Assembly (NCBI GenBank): GCA_023052935.1
Contig: CM041294.1
Coordinates: forward strand, 22,282,635-22,346,634
Reading direction: 5' to 3'
Origin: Piezodorus guildinii
Taxonomy: Eukaryota; Arthropoda; Insecta; Hemiptera; Pentatomidae
Length of the DNA: 64,000 nucleotides
The translations under genes were made by a program, and so were the position numbers. Position 1 is the first letter of the stretch; each line of letters starts with the position of its first letter. Shown here one piece after another: positions 1 through 12,012 of the stretch. The notes under the pieces are model-generated. The model worked only from the letters and a program-made list of their open reading frames with translations, did not search any database and had not been told where the DNA came from.

Positions 1-865
1 GCTATCGCCGTGAAAGTATATTGTGTTTGATACCATGATCCTTAAAATATTTTCTTTTCTTCGTAGGGTTGCCATTTTTTTTTTAATTAGGATGGTCATC
101 AAGTATTTATTACAATGGTTCTTAAGATTAAAAATCATACCGTTCTACTGTTGTTTGGAAATGAAAAAATATTCCATGCGAAAACAGAATTTTAATCAAC
201 AAGAACAAAGAATTTTTTATAAACTACTCTCATATCTCCTGGAACCCATATTGCGTTTGTGATATGCAGCAATCAAAAGCTTTGTACTGTTATATGTCAA
301 CAATGGGATAAATTGAATTTTCGGATGAGTCTTTTCAATTATTGTATGACAGTGTTTCCTCTTTTTTTAAAGGAAAATTCTCTAAAAATAATACAGGATG
401 AGATTTGCACTCAATATAAAACCTTCCATGTTCTATATTGTATGCTTCTATAAGATCAGCTATTATGGATAGTAATAGATTTATATTGCTAATCAATTAT
501 TTGTTGTGCTATAAACCATAAACCCATAACAAAAATAAAAACAAAAAGTTTATCAAAAATACTAGATAAGTATAAAGTACAATTATTGCGAAAGAGTAAG
601 GAAAGCCGTCATTTACTCCACCACTTTTAATTGAATTATTTTATGTTACGAGGTTGATATTTATAGATGTTTTCTGTCACATTTCTACCATTAATCACAA
701 TCCTATTAGTTTTATGTAAATTGCTTATTTTAATTAGCTTTTTTCCTGTAATTCGTGAAACATTTTAACTAGACAAAGTTTTCAGTTTTTTTTGTTTGAG
801 ACTCTTCTACCCCCAAACGAAGATAGTTCATCTGATTCTGAAGACGATTCAGAATGATCAATTTG
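1..865. other. AT-rich DNA without recognised gene
   Basis: No open frame with a recognisable domain, no splice-flanked GC-rich block and no repeat shared with the rest of the window was seen. The short open frames are AT-rich chance frames. Confidence 0.5.
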
Positions 866-878
866 TATTATATATATA

Positions 879-943
<65 letters not shown>
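866..943. repeat. (TA)n microsatellite
   Basis: About 75 bases of nearly pure TA with one TTT interruption; any open frame across it is meaningless. Confidence 0.97.
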
Positions 944-947
<4 letters not shown>

Positions 948-1027
948 TTATTTATATTGTTTAATCAGTTCTCGACTATTGATAATTTAAGTTTCTATTG
1001 ACTGAAACCTGAGAAAAATAGAAACTG

Positions 1028-1029
<2 letters not shown>

Positions 1030-1059
<30 letters not shown>
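1030..1059. repeat. (AT)n microsatellite
   Basis: Fifteen AT units, separate from the neighbouring TA array. Confidence 0.95.
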
Positions 1060-1062
<3 letters not shown>

Positions 1063-1239
1063 TTACTTTTTGTAAGTATATGCTAAATGATAAATATATA
1101 CATGTTTTTAAAAAATTCGTAATTTTTTTAAATTTCATGTTATCCTAAAATTTATTATATCAAGCCGTCGATTTCTTTAGAAAACATGAAAAATAATCGA
1201 AAGTTTCATCGATTCTTTACAAGAGCTCCGTAGAATTTT

Positions 1240-2301
1240 TTTTTTTTTAAATTCATTTATTGAAATTTACAACTGTATGTTCATACATCAAGTAAATATG
1301 CTACAATGATAATACACATGAAGAGAAACTGCCCATTGGCAGCACTCTAGTAGTGAATCTACTCAAGATGGTCTCGAGGCCATCTTCTTTTCAGACGCCT
1401 CGGTGAATTGTCAGGAATTGAAGTGGAAGCAAGGATTAAAACTAGTGGATTAGAGTGGGAGTGGAGTTTTTCATTGAAGGACTGATACCTGGTACAGGCC
1501 AAATCAGCAACATATGGAACATTAAGGTCTTTGTGGATGATTTTGTTGGTGACAAAGTAAGGAGCGTTAAGGATTTTGCGAAGGATTTTGGATTGTAAGG
1601 ATTGGATACGGGGAAGAGTTTGATGGTTTAGTAGAGCCCCAAAGCTCAACTCCATAAGTCCAGATAGGCCTTATGATTGTCATGTAAATTAGTCTTTTGT
1701 AGTATTTGTAGAGAAAGGTTAGAGCGTCTGTCAAGTAAATGTTGAAGTAACCGAAATCGGCGAGCAGTTTCTTGTCTTTTCAGTCTTGTATGCGGATTCC
1801 ATGTAAGACGTTTGTCAAGGAGGAGGCCTAAATAACGGATCTGTTCAACAAGGACAAGCGGAATATCATTAAAGGACACTGTAGGGCAGGATGTCATAGG
1901 TTTACGACGAAGGGTAAAGGTAATCTGGTGGGATTTATTGGAGTTGATTTTAATTCTCCAATTCTGACACCATACCTCAAGGTCTCTGATGTGGGATTGG
2001 AGGTTTTGAGAGGCAATACTAGGATCGTTATTAACTGATAGCACGCAAGTGTCATCGGCATAGGTAGAAAGAATGTGTTAGGATGGGTTGGGATATCAGC
2101 TGTATAGACTGTGTAGACAATGGGTCCTAGGATACTGCCTTGAGGAACACCAGCAGACTGAGTAAAAGTGGATGAATAGGAACTATTGTGGTTGATTTTA
2201 AAGGTTCTATCAGAGAGGTAGGACTGGAGGATGACGAAGTATGTTTGATGGAGAAATTTACGGGGTTTGTACAGCAGTCCCGGGTGCCAGACTCGGTCAA
2301 A
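1240..2301 (-). mobile_element. Jockey-type LINE, 5'-truncated, family A copy 1
   Basis: The minus strand encodes the second half of a Jockey-type reverse transcriptase in broken frames. It starts at an FDRVWHPG motif, passes the PQGS and LSVNND region (the YADD side), then LGLLLDKRLTW and NAPYFV, and ends with PRRLKRRWPRD. A 3' UTR of about 110 bases and a poly(A) tract (T-run at 1236-1251) follow. The 11-bp direct repeat CCGTAGAATTT at 1229-1239 and 2302-2312 flanks it, a typical target-site duplication of target-primed insertion. Endonuclease and ORF1 are missing through 5' truncation. Frameshifts and stops make it dead. It shares sequence with the other family A copies in this window. Confidence 0.93.
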
Positions 2302-3580
2302 CCGTAGAATTTAATAATTATTTTATTCGTGCTTAGCAGCTCAAAAAACATATGTAGGAGTAGATGGTTTCAAAATTTCGGCCAGGGTTTTTCGATATTG
2401 TGCGTCAGTTCAGCGCATACTAATTTTTTAGGTGTTCGTTATTGAATGAGCTCAACATATTGGCATTACTAGAATCATCGCGATGTTATTAGCTCAATTA
2501 TATAGTCAGTTATACAAGCTCCGTAATTCCCCGTTGGCCCCTTCTCTCTTTGAGTCAAATATTTTATGCAGTACCTTATTATTTCAGATTATGACTAAAC
2601 GGAAATAATTATCGATCTATACTTTTTAAGTGATAATCTAAATTCTCCTAGCTTTAAATGTAAACAAGGAACAAACCTTATATTAAATCCAGAATGCATA
2701 ATGATGCAGTTTTGTTTGTTTAATTAAGTTAAAAATTTCACAAGATAAAATTCATTATTATGAAATCTCCAGAAGTTCATTATTTCTTTTATTTATTATT
2801 TTTATTTATTTTCTTCCTCTCAGATAAATGGAGTTTCGTCCTCCTCCCGGATAAAATCAAGGAAGAGTAGAAGTTTTTACTTATTTAAAAAATTTCTGCC
2901 AATTCTGCAGGTCTTCTAGCAGAACTGCTTTTCGTGCTAATTTTAGGCGCTTGTGTTCTTGGCCAAGCTCTTCTGTGCCCTCCTTCAAGCTTTTTAGGAT
3001 TAGAACATTCAAAGACTAAACTATTGAAGTTGTTATAACTTTTTCTAGGCGGTAAAGCGATTTTAGTTCTAGAGAGAGTTCTTGATATTTTCAGATTTTT
3101 TTTAGCTCTAGTGCTTAACAGATTGGAGCAGAGTTGGGCGTTATTCGAATAAAAATTATTCGAATAACGAATAACAGATAAATAATTTATTCGTTATTCA
3201 AATAAATTTTTATCTGTGGACAAATCATCCGTTATTCGAAACTTTCGAATAACGAATAAATCATCTGTTATTCAAAAATTTCGAATAACGAATAAATCAT
3301 CCATTATTTGAAACTTTCGAATAACGAATAATTTGATCTGTCGTTCGCAAATAACGAATTAATTGAATTTTTCTATCGTATTTTAGCTTAGTTATTTGAA
3401 TAAAAAATTATTTAACAATATTGTTCGAATATGTAATAATTCAGCAAATAATATTATTTACTAAGTATGTATTTAAAAAAATATTTTATTTCCAAAAAAA
3501 AATATTTGGTGTTTCAAATAAATACATGTTTGTATCTATCTTATTATTAAATTTACGATGAGTTATTAGGTTTAGTATTT

Positions 3581-4030
3581 TATTAATGGAGGTATCTACT
3601 ATTAGGTTTTCAAGGATGCTACTTTCGAATATGCAATCAGAATTTCGATCGCGCCCGCGCGTTTCGTATTTCCATTACTTTTATAGTTTTTATTAATGGA
3701 GGTATCTTTTATATGATTTTCAAGGATGCTACTTTCGAATATGCTATCAGATTTCCGATTGCGCATGCGCGTTTCATGTTTCGGTTTCTTTTATAGTTGT
3801 TATTAACACGTGTATCTTTTATAAGGTTCTCAAAGCCACTATTTCCGAATATGCTATCAGATTTACCGACGCGCGCCCGCGTTTCGTGTTTGGTATTACT
3901 TTTGTAATTGTTATTAATCTTAATTAATACCTTAGTATTTTTTATTAGGTTTTCAAGGACGCTATTTCCTTTTCGTGTTTCGATTACTTTTATAGTTGTT
4001 ATGGGATTTTCAAGGATGATATTTCGAATA
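3581..4030. repeat. 110-bp tandem repeat, about four copies
   Basis: Landmarks TATTAATGGA/TATTAACACG recur at 3581, 3691, 3801 and (shifted by one) 3912. Each unit contains a CpG-rich core: CGCGCCCGCGCG, GCGCATGCGCG or CGCGCGCCCGCG. These cores stand out in the AT-rich surroundings. The fourth unit is degenerate and lacks the core. The minus-strand open frame 3709-4071 is only this repeat read through and is not a gene. Confidence 0.9.
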
Positions 4031-4348
4031 TCAGAATAACAACTATAAATATTAAAAAAAGAATAATACATTAATCAAAATTCCCTCATTAACGAAACAT
4101 ACTATTTTTTTTTTACATAAATACCATATTTAAATTTGGAAATAATGTATTAATTAATTTAATTAATTAAAAACTAATTAATATCATCTATGATGACGAA
4201 TAAATTGAATTTATTTCTCATTTGCGTACGACAGATAAAATTATTCGTTATTCGAAAGTTTCGAATAAATTATAGATGATTTATTCGTTATTCGAAAGGT
4301 TCGAATAACAGATTTTATCAGAATTTATCAACAGAATTTATCTGGGTG

Positions 4349-4706
4349 ATAGAGAGAAACCCATTGAATTAGTTTTTGATTTTCTTAAGGAGCAGTCATT
4401 ATTACCGAAATTATAAAGACCATTCCTAGTCAGTTAGCATTACTAGTATTAGCTTTTTAAACTATTGTTTACATAAAAATATTTTTTTCTTTCTTTATTT
4501 TTTTTATTTATTTATTTATTATTTATTTATTTATTTTATTTTATTTTTATTATTTTTTTTTCTTTCTTTCTCTCAATCACTCATTACCTTACTCACTCAT
4601 TATCAAGAACTATTACTTTCTTATAAAGGTTGAATATGCATATAGTGTCTAGGCGTTGATGACCTTAGGGTTTTACGCCTTAAAACCTAAACAAACAAAC
4701 AATAAC
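4349..4706 (+). mobile_element. 3' end of an I-type LINE with (AAAC)n tail, inside the hAT
   Basis: The first bases translate as DREKPIELVFDFLKEQSLL then PKL and stop. This aligns with the C-terminus of the I-type LINE at 17792-18336 (DKEASIAMVINFLK..). An AT-rich 3' UTR follows, then GGTTTTACGCCTTAAAACC and AAACAAACAAAC, also shared with that copy. It is a short 5'-truncated insertion that landed after the hAT formed. Its exact TSD could not be defined because the target is repetitive. Confidence 0.75.
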
Positions 4707-5180
4707 AGATAATTTATTCGTTATTCAAAGATTTCGAATAAATAGTCGAGTATTTATTCGTTATTCAAAAGTTTGAAATAAATAATAGACAATTTATTCG
4801 TTATTCGAATAACAGATAATTATGATATATTATTCGTTATTCGAAACTTTCGAATAACAGATAATTTATTCGTTATTCGAAAGTTTCGAATAACAGATAA
4901 TATATTCGTTTTTCGGTATCTATTATCTATAGATAAATTTTGCCCAACTCTGGATTGGAGTCACTTGGAACAACTATATTGATGATTCTGGCTATTATGT
5001 TGGTTTTATCTAACACCAAAACATCCTGACGATTGTGCAGCATTCTGTGGTCGGTGATAATCTGTTTATCCCAGTAAACTTTTACGTCTTTATTTTCCCT
5101 ACGTTTTTCAGGGGTATACCGATAATAAGGTATCTCTTCATCACCAAACAATCCCAGAGCTCTGCACAAACCTTGGTGGT

Positions 5181-5325
5181 AATTTTTTTTTCTTTTTTTT
5201 TTAATTTAAATTAAGTATTTTATTTAGAAATAATACAATCTGCCACAATCTTGGGCAATGAGTATAAGTGCTATAAGAAGCCATTCATTCCATATGTACT
5301 GTAAAAAAAAAATAAATAAATAAAA

Positions 5326-5391
<66 letters not shown>

Positions 5392-5690
5392 CAAATCATA
5401 ATAAATAAACCTAAACAAAGAGAAAAATAAATAAATAATAATAGTCTTGACCACATTCATACATATATATACAATATTTACCATGAGTGGAGAAGCTGGC
5501 CATTGGCAACACTCAGCATTGCTTATTATAAGAGGTCTCTAGGCCACTGCCTTTTTAACCTACGAGGAGGGTTATAGGGATGGCTGGAGCTAGATAGGGA
5601 TTGGAATAAAGGATTAGGAAGGTAAGTAAGAGTGGTAAATTTTAGCAACATTAATATGGCTCATTAAATAGTCCATCCCTGCCAAAGTCT
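5181..5690 (-). mobile_element. 3' end of a Jockey-type LINE, family B
   Basis: The T-run at 5189-5212 is the reversed poly(A) tail. The sequence 5480-5650 matches 62385-62560, including GTGGAGAA.CT.GCCA, GAGGCCACTGCC and the block encoding YNPPRRLK. Only the last part of the RT ORF and the 3' UTR remain. The 3' UTR contains a long AT microsatellite. The insertion lies about 70 bases upstream of the first CUB exon. Confidence 0.75.
5335..5389. repeat. (TA)n microsatellite
   Basis: About 27 TA units inside the 3' UTR of the Jockey-type fragment. Confidence 0.95.
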
Positions 5691-5756
5691 CACAACCATT
5701 TTATTTATTATGTTATTATTATTTATTTGTATTATTATTTTATTTTTTTTTTTTAG

Positions 5757-5988
5757 GAAAAAAGTATTACACGTCTCTGTTTTGGGAACCGCTGGCGGTT
5801 GACGGAACTGAAAGAGGAGACGACTGCCCAGGCTTAGGAGTGACAGTCTGGGACGGTGATGGTTCGTGGGGTCATTGCGCCACAGAAGGGGGGCTTCGCG
5901 AAGTTCAAGCAGTGTCAAGCTCAAGCACCCTCAAGCTCAGGGTACTCGCTGCCCCTGATCTTCCATCCTACCCCAGCCTTATTATCAG
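5757..5988 (+). CDS. Internal exon: C-terminal half of a CUB domain
   Basis: A 232-base GC-richer block lies between a polypyrimidine-AG acceptor (T-run then TTTTAG|G) and a CAG|GTAATT donor. One frame is fully open: two bases completing a codon, 76 codons, then two bases. It reads KKYYTSLFWEPLAVDG, then GDDCPGLGVTVWDGDGSWGH, then the hydrophobic pattern TLKLRVL...YPSLIIR. Known CUB domains have cysteine, L.V.DG, then SSS..L.L.F and FLIRY in this order. The exon enters in phase 1 and ends in phase 2, matching the acceptor phase of the exon at 19009. The product is probably extracellular or a receptor ectodomain. Its start and upstream exons were not found, and no gene name can be given. Confidence 0.78.
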
Positions 5989-6889
5989 GTAATTATTAGT
6001 TCTTAAGCCCACAAGTGCTTTTTAATAAAAAATAATTTAAAAACCCTAATTAATATTTTTGAAGTATCCTATATCCTTTTGAAGTATATGCACAGTTTTT
6101 TATTTAAGTATGGCGAGGATCCCTTCGGAGATAGCACCGTCCGTAAGTCGTAGATTTTTAACTTCTTCGAAGCAATGTGTTGTAAAGTAAAAAAAAATCT
6201 TGTGCGCTCAAGACACGACTTTCACTTACCGCTATTGTTAAAATCAATTTAATAATTTTTAATTACTGCTAAGGTGAAAAAATAGTTTAAAAAGAATTTA
6301 CATTGACTTTCAATGGAAACATGTGTTTTGTTTAATATTTTATTATATAAGTTATCAGTTATCACTTACTCCAGAAATCAGTTAGTATATCGGCTTTACA
6401 TTATTCTTCATTACTTTTTATAACCTTGTATATAACATAATATTTTTGTCTATAATCTCAAGCTTTCCAACGATTTATTACTTCTGAAAAAAAACTAAAC
6501 ATTAAATATAAATATTTTTGATCTTTTTTTCCATTATTTAGATACTAAATCCGTCCAACTTATGTATTAAGCCGTTTTTATCAATGCTTGTTCCATTGTT
6601 TTTGAGAAAATCGTAAAAAAACATCCATCCGGTGATTTTTATTTTTAAAAATGCTGTAACGTCTCAGTCGTATAGTTGTCTTAAATGTGAAACTTCATTG
6701 TCATACGACTTTTCATTTGCGTGCTAAACTTACCGCTCACACACACACAAACAGAAGATCAAGTGATAAGTCAACAAAGGTAACTACCGCGTTGTCCTGA
6801 CTTATGACAAACGTGGGTCCTTCTACGTTTTGTCATTATTCAGGCCAATGTACAGTCATAGGCTTTTAATATCAAACGTTTTGACGTCC

Positions 6890-7560
6890 ATACAGCTTAA
6901 TGCAGCCGCAATATGGAAAGGAGCCTTCAATACGCTCAGCTAAAGAAGTCCCATGGTGTCCGTATATCTTTAGAGTGCTCTAAAAGCTGTAGTGCTTTCC
7001 GAACTGTCTCATATGTGGCAGCATGTTTGATTGACAAAATGTCACGTTCAGAGCTGATCGCCGTAGATCGAAGACGCTATAACAGTGTCCCGCACTCCCA
7101 GGACTGAGGAGAGAATGGAAACGGTTCAGGAATGGTAGGGTCAACGGGATAGCGGAACGAAAGGTAGGTAGACCCACAGCCTGGTTCTCCAGGTTGAAAC
7201 CTGGGTCGCGAGAAAGAATGGCGAGATCTATTCCACCTCACTCATTTCCTAATACGACATGGCTCCTTTCGAGCCTTTCAGTATAGCTTTAAGTTGGACG
7301 ATATAGGGGAATGTTCAGTGTGCCCACCAGTGAAAGAGGGTGTGGAGCATGTATTCTTCTTCTGTAAATGTATTCTGGGAGAGAGGAAAGAGTTCAAGCG
7401 TATCTGTGGAGCTGAACCAACGGCCGATAATATCATCAGCCAAATGCTGCTCCGGCAGGAATATTAGATGGTTGTCCAACGCCTGTCAGCAGATATGAAG
7501 AAGTTTAGTACCGAAATGAAAGAAAGCCTAGGCAGGAGTTAGCTTGCTTTAGTGAGGCGG
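6890..7560 (+). mobile_element. R1-type LINE C-terminal relic
   Basis: Broken + frames read FRTVSYVAACLI.KMS..ELIAVDRRR. After frameshifts comes TH.L.RHG.FRAFQYSFKLDD, followed by a C-x2-C-x8-H-x4-C knuckle (CSVC...EHVFFFC). This order is typical of the region after the RT in R1/I-group LINEs. The 5' part is absent. The bases after 7545 (to about 7690) may be its 3' UTR. Neither the minus-strand frame 6980-7177 nor the + frame 6913-7107 is a separate gene. Confidence 0.72.
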
Positions 7561-8208
7561 CACACAGCCACCTCATCCACGATATAATGCCTGCCTATAC
7601 TCCTGTTGAGGGTGGAAGCCAGATGTTGAGAGGTGGTTTCCTACACCCGGATAGGATTCATGTCTTTTGAATATCTCCACCTTATATAGTAAAAACATGC
7701 GCACACTCACCGTATTTTTCGCGCTACTTGATTATTTTGACTCATAGTAGAGTTAAACACGCATTTCCGTTGAAGACTAGAATTGGAAAATTTTTAATTT
7801 TTAATACCGTAACGGTGTAGTCATAGATTTAAACATCAAAAGCTAAATTTAAGAGGATGAAATTCCAATTTGGATCTGCTGCTCAACTTCGCTGAGTTGC
7901 TATCAGTACACAGCATACCGCATCAATTCTAAAGGCAATCCTAAAGAAAAAAGATATATAGAGATTCTGCCAAATAGGAAATACATATATTTTACTAATT
8001 TTAAAATAGATCATGGACATCCATCCAAAATCCAGACCAGCCTCAATATACGTGGTGATGTAGGATTCCTACTGAGTCCAAGATTATGGTTGCCGCTATG
8101 TTTTGCAACTGATTTTTTTCGAGTCCATAATTCTCTAAAAATAATCAAGTGGCTACTGGGATGGTTTCCCTTCTTCCACATTTATGATCCCCTGTTTATA
8201 ATGATTTG

Positions 8209-8348
8209 AAGTTATAAACTATAATTCATAAAAGAGGTATAAACTATAGAGAAAAGTTATAAACTATAGAGAGAGTTATAAACTATAATTCATAGGAGAA
8301 TTATAAACTATGATTTATAAGAGAATTATAAACTATTATTCATAACTA
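8209..8348. repeat. Short degenerate tandem repeat
   Basis: Five to six imperfect units built on GTTATAAACTATA with or without ATTCATAAGAGA; unit length varies around 20-28 bases. Confidence 0.8.
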
Positions 8349-8515
8349 TAATTAAAATAATATGAATGCATAGCAAAATTATTATTACTAGCATCTTCAC
8401 TTTTAGATTAATGTTTGTTTGATTGAAAAAGGAAAAGGTGGTTAAAAATGAGCGATTTCAAGGAGTAAGTAGTCCGTACATCTGGATCTCACGGTGGAAT
8501 AGAATGAACCTATTT

Positions 8516-8763
8516 TGGGATCACTTGTAGCTGGGTGGCTAGCGTAACAGCCTCCCATGCCAAAGGTCACAGGTTCAAACCCGCAGGTGGTCCTAGGATT
8601 TTTTAATGGGAGTAAAAAATCCTTAGTTACGCCGTCCTTCGGAGGAGACGTTAAAAGGTGGTCCCGAGCCTGTGCGATGTCAGGTACTCGTTAAAGATCC
8701 CTATTCATCGTCCGATTAGCCATAGTAGCATAAAAGTGACGTTAAACGAATAAACAAACAAAC
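8516..8763 (+). mobile_element. tRNA-derived SINE, family 1, copy a
   Basis: The head has an A-box-like TAGCTGGGTGGCTAGCG and a B box GGTTCAAACCC. The body is shared with four other loci (GTGGTCCTAGGATTTTTTAATG, then GACGTTAAAAGGTGGTCCCGAG). The tail is ATAAACAAACAAAC. The exact 13-bp repeat AATGAACCTATTT at 8503-8515 and 8764-8776 flanks it and proves insertion by target-primed reverse transcription. Part of the body present in other copies (TCCTAATAAAACCTGGGTAGG) is deleted here. Confidence 0.92.
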
Positions 8764-9300
8764 AATGAACCTATTTAAAAAAAAATATATTTATGTTTTA
8801 TAACTAACAATTTAAATATATATATGTATGTATATTTGTTTGTTTGAATTATTAATATAAATTAATTTAATACATCCAAAGACTGTAATGTTGCAATAAC
8901 TGAGCAAACAGATTTTCCTGAAATGTGAATAACTAAAGCCCTAAAAGATTAAAATACCGAGATATGGGTGTAAGGGAAACTCATTTGGTTAAAAGGTCCA
9001 CAAAGTTCTGGGAGTTGTAAATTCTTTATGCTGATGACCGAATCACCCTAACACTTAGCCAACTGTCAAAAAGTTTGCAGTTTTTACATGTTTTATGAAA
9101 ACACTGAGAACGTTTACTTTTTTTCTGTTTACATGATTACACAGATCACTTTTTCAATAATTAGTTTTCTTTCAAAAAAACTATTTCCATATTTACTTAG
9201 CTTAAGCATTCTAAAAATTAAGTAATATTAGCTGAAAGTTTATTAGAATATGTAAACTTCAGGTAGAATATGTAATGTGTGCTTTCCAATGTTTCTAATC

Positions 9301-9304
<4 letters not shown>

Positions 9305-9358
<54 letters not shown>
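9305..9358. repeat. (AT)n microsatellite
   Basis: About 27 AT units. Confidence 0.95.
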
Positions 9359-9464
9359 CAGGATTATTGCATACGTTAAATTTAAATGAAATATATAGCA
9401 TAACAGATATTAAATAGACAAAATAATACAATTACCTGTAGAAGAGTTAAAAAATAAAAAACTG

Positions 9465-9756
9465 TGCCATTACAACACATGAAGAGTCTTGGGCTCAGTG
9501 CATATCTAGATTCGTACTGTTTCAAGGCGTGGTATGAGGTGATTCGGCCAAGATCACTCTCAACCGCCAGGTTTTTTCCTTATTTTTGGATACCCACTTT
9601 ATAGAGGCTGGGTCTGCCCCAGGAGGGTCTCCATAACCCTGGATCACCCCTCGGCTGAAATAATAGAATAAATAATATTCCGCCACAGCCGAGATTCGAA
9701 CCCAGGACCCGAAGCACAGCAGACTAGCGATCTATCTACTATACCACACCGCTTAA
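9465..9756 (-). mobile_element. tRNA-derived SINE, family 2, copy a
   Basis: Read on the minus strand it begins AGCGGTGTGGTATAGTAGAT (A-box side). The B box GGTTCGAATCTC and the body CTATTATTTCAGCCGAGG...GCCTCTATAAAG follow. The same body occurs at 20655, 21393, 41615 and, as a 3' piece, 59639. The far end (ATGCACTGAGCCCAAGAC) matches the end of the 59639 fragment. No clean TSD was seen. Confidence 0.82.
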
Positions 9757-10671
9757 AGGGCTAACAATATAACTAAAACGTAACTAACATTGTTATAGGT
9801 AACTTTACAAATAGTTACCTTATTACGTATAAACAAATAGATTTTTTACATATATTATGTATAAATATAATAGATGGGATCATTTGTAAAATATTAACGA
9901 CGTATAAAATTGGAAGGAACAGATTATCATAGTGCATTTTGCAGCAAAGTTATTTAGTTCTAGTTCTTTTTTCTTAAATAGGAATATGAAGATAGTTGTA
10001 TTATGTATCATTACTCTTATATACATCATTAAGCAGTGTAATATATTTTTTTCTGTTTTCGATCCGTTTTATTATCATAATATAAACCGTTCTTTCTCTA
10101 ATTATTTACCAATTGATAAGTACTTCTTAGCATTAGCACCAAGTTTAATCACTGGTGTATAATAATAATGCTTAAATCATAATTTTTATGAATATCGGTT
10201 TTGAGTGACTTTAAACAATATGGTGATCCTTAATGATGAAATACTTATAAAGGATTTGAAATGAAATTTAAAAATTTGGAAAATCGTCCTGTAGTTATCA
10301 GATTCCTATATGTTCTGTTCAAACATCGGTGATATATAAATATTTTTAATACAAGAATAAAATAATGAGTATTTGTACTATCGCCTAAGCCATAAAATAA
10401 TTGTAATAAAATTTAGAAGAAACTATAAAATTTTTTCCAATAAGTCAAAATATAAAGTTATATCCATTTGAATACTAAGTATATGAACTTCAAGTCCCTC
10501 TTCTTATATTGTAAAAATAAAGAAAGGATTGTTTATTATAGCTTCTAAAATAAATTCATAGTCCTGGTTTATTTATAGATGAATATTTTTTTGAGGGGAG
10601 TTGATCCTAGAATAAAGATTTTTTTTTTTTATTACATTTATTTCAAACAGTTTCATTTATTTGTAATTTTA

Positions 10672-11379
10672 TTGGGTTGTGTCACAAGAAATGTCCGTTT
10701 TCAAGGTAAAGGATTTTTATAAAAAATACAATAAGAAAACAAGATAATTTTATTCGAAGTTTTTACCTTCTTTTTCTACACACTTTTCTCGAAGTGACAC
10801 CAACTTGTTTATTCACGAACTGAAAAACTCTGAGCGTTAAAGTGAAACAAAATATGAAAACGCACTTTTCACTTGATCATCATTTTTAAAAAGTTTTCCT
10901 TTGACGAAGTTGTCTAAAATCCTGACCAGGTGGTAATCTGTTGGAGACAAGTCAGGAGAATATGGTGGGTGCGGAAGAACTTCTTAGCCAAGTTCTTTTA
11001 ATTTTTGCACGGTATGTTTTGAAACATGGGGTCTTGCTGCCGCTCAGTGAGATCATGAGGTACCTATGTATCGAGCTTTTTTATTTTCCCAATACACTTT
11101 AAATGTCTAGAAACGGTAGATGCACTTGCATTTAGTTGTGCTGAGAGTCCTTTAACTGTTTGGTAGGGGTTTCCTACTACTGTATGTTTGAGGACATCGT
11201 TGTCTCTTACGGACGGAGGTCTTCCTCGGGGTAAGTTTTCCAAGTCGGTATCCCAGCTGAAAACTTAGCAAACCAACGGCGAATGGTCCGTTCATTAACA
11301 TTCCCTTTCCCAAACGCCTTGCAAATATTTCTAGCGGCCTCAAAATATAAAAACGGACATTTCATGTGAAACAATCCAA
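10672..11379 (-). mobile_element. mariner deletion derivative, copy A
   Basis: TA target bases flank the inverted termini TTGGGTTGTGTCAC (left) and, reversed, TTGGATTGTTTCAC (right). Minus-strand fragments encode EAARNICKAFGKGNVNERTI, RRWFAKFSAG and, after the internal junction, the mariner C-terminal region with the D..TDYHL equivalent. The central catalytic part is missing: sequence encoding HDLTERQ is joined directly to sequence encoding HVSKHTVQKLKELG, so the first two catalytic aspartates are gone. The N-terminal coding part after the TIR is also deleted, so this is the shortest TIR-to-TIR copy. Confidence 0.9.
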
Positions 11380-12012
11380 TAAGTTTGTGAATCATTACAT
11401 ATTATCTAATATGAGCTTAAATCGTAAATGTCTTATACATTTTTTATTTATTTTTTATTTACCATGGTTTTAAATAAAAGCGAAGGAAAATGCCCGATAA
11501 AATATTCAAAATGTTTGAAAACCATAAAAGCTGGAAGCAGGGGGCTTGAAGCAGTTTGTCAAGTCTCAAGTAGGCCTAAGTTATCGCCTCTTGTTGGCAA
11601 ACACATTAAACAAATATTCAACTCTCTCAGGCTTGAAAATATAGCTCCTTCGCATTACCTCAAATAAAATCATCCCTTATAATATTTTTTTTCTCTTGTT
11701 TATATTTTCTTATTTACCTACTGGAATAATATGCTAGTTTAATGGTGTAAACTAACGTAATTTCTCAATTAATTCATGTCACTTTCAAGACAAAAATGTA
11801 TTATTCATAATATAAAAAGGTGAAAACATTTGTGTATCGATTTTATATTTTCTTATAAACACAAGAATCACCTAAAAAGAGAATCTTTTTTCACGTAAAA
11901 GTATAGTTTTAAGAAAATATTACACATTGATCTGGAAAGCACAATAGTTTATCATCCATTCCTGTATATCAATGGTAAGCCGAACTGCAGCATTTTTGTT
12001 TTAAATATTATG

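Larger units (their letters stand above)
3129..4952. mobile_element. Non-autonomous hAT-like DNA transposon
   Basis: The ends are the inverted repeat CAGAGTTGGGC (3129-3139) and its complement (4942-4952). They are flanked by the exact 8-bp duplication GATTGGAG at 3121-3128 and 4953-4960. An 8-bp duplication with a CAG-starting TIR is the hAT signature. Inside, both subterminal regions (about 3140-3370, 4200-4330, 4690-4930) are arrays of short TTATTCGAA/TTCGAATAAC palindromes. The middle holds a 110-bp tandem repeat. No transposase is encoded, so mobility would have needed an autonomous hAT elsewhere. A LINE tail has inserted into it (4349-4706). Confidence 0.9.
2785..5176 (-). mobile_element. 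LINE C-terminal relic (R2/R4/Dong-like), split by a hAT element
   Basis: Minus-strand frame 4961-5169 reads KVYWDKQIITDHRMLHNRQD, then VLDK and NIVVPSD. This resembles the C-terminal region of LINEs with a restriction-like endonuclease, usually RPD(I/V)..DK....IDIA(V/I)P. The frame is cut at 4952/4961 by the hAT insertion and resumes at 3128 once one copy of the 8-bp TSD is discounted. It then continues with one frameshift and one stop as KYQELSLELKSLY, KSLKEG and LEDLQNWQKFFK before a stop near 2880. The 3' UTR runs to about 2785. The assignment to the restriction-like-endonuclease LINEs is from motif memory and is moderate; the split by the hAT is clear. Confidence 0.6.

Noticed and set aside
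3709..4071. 120-residue minus-strand ORF as a transposase fragment of the hAT
   Set aside because: It is the 110-bp tandem repeat read through; no hAT transposase motif.
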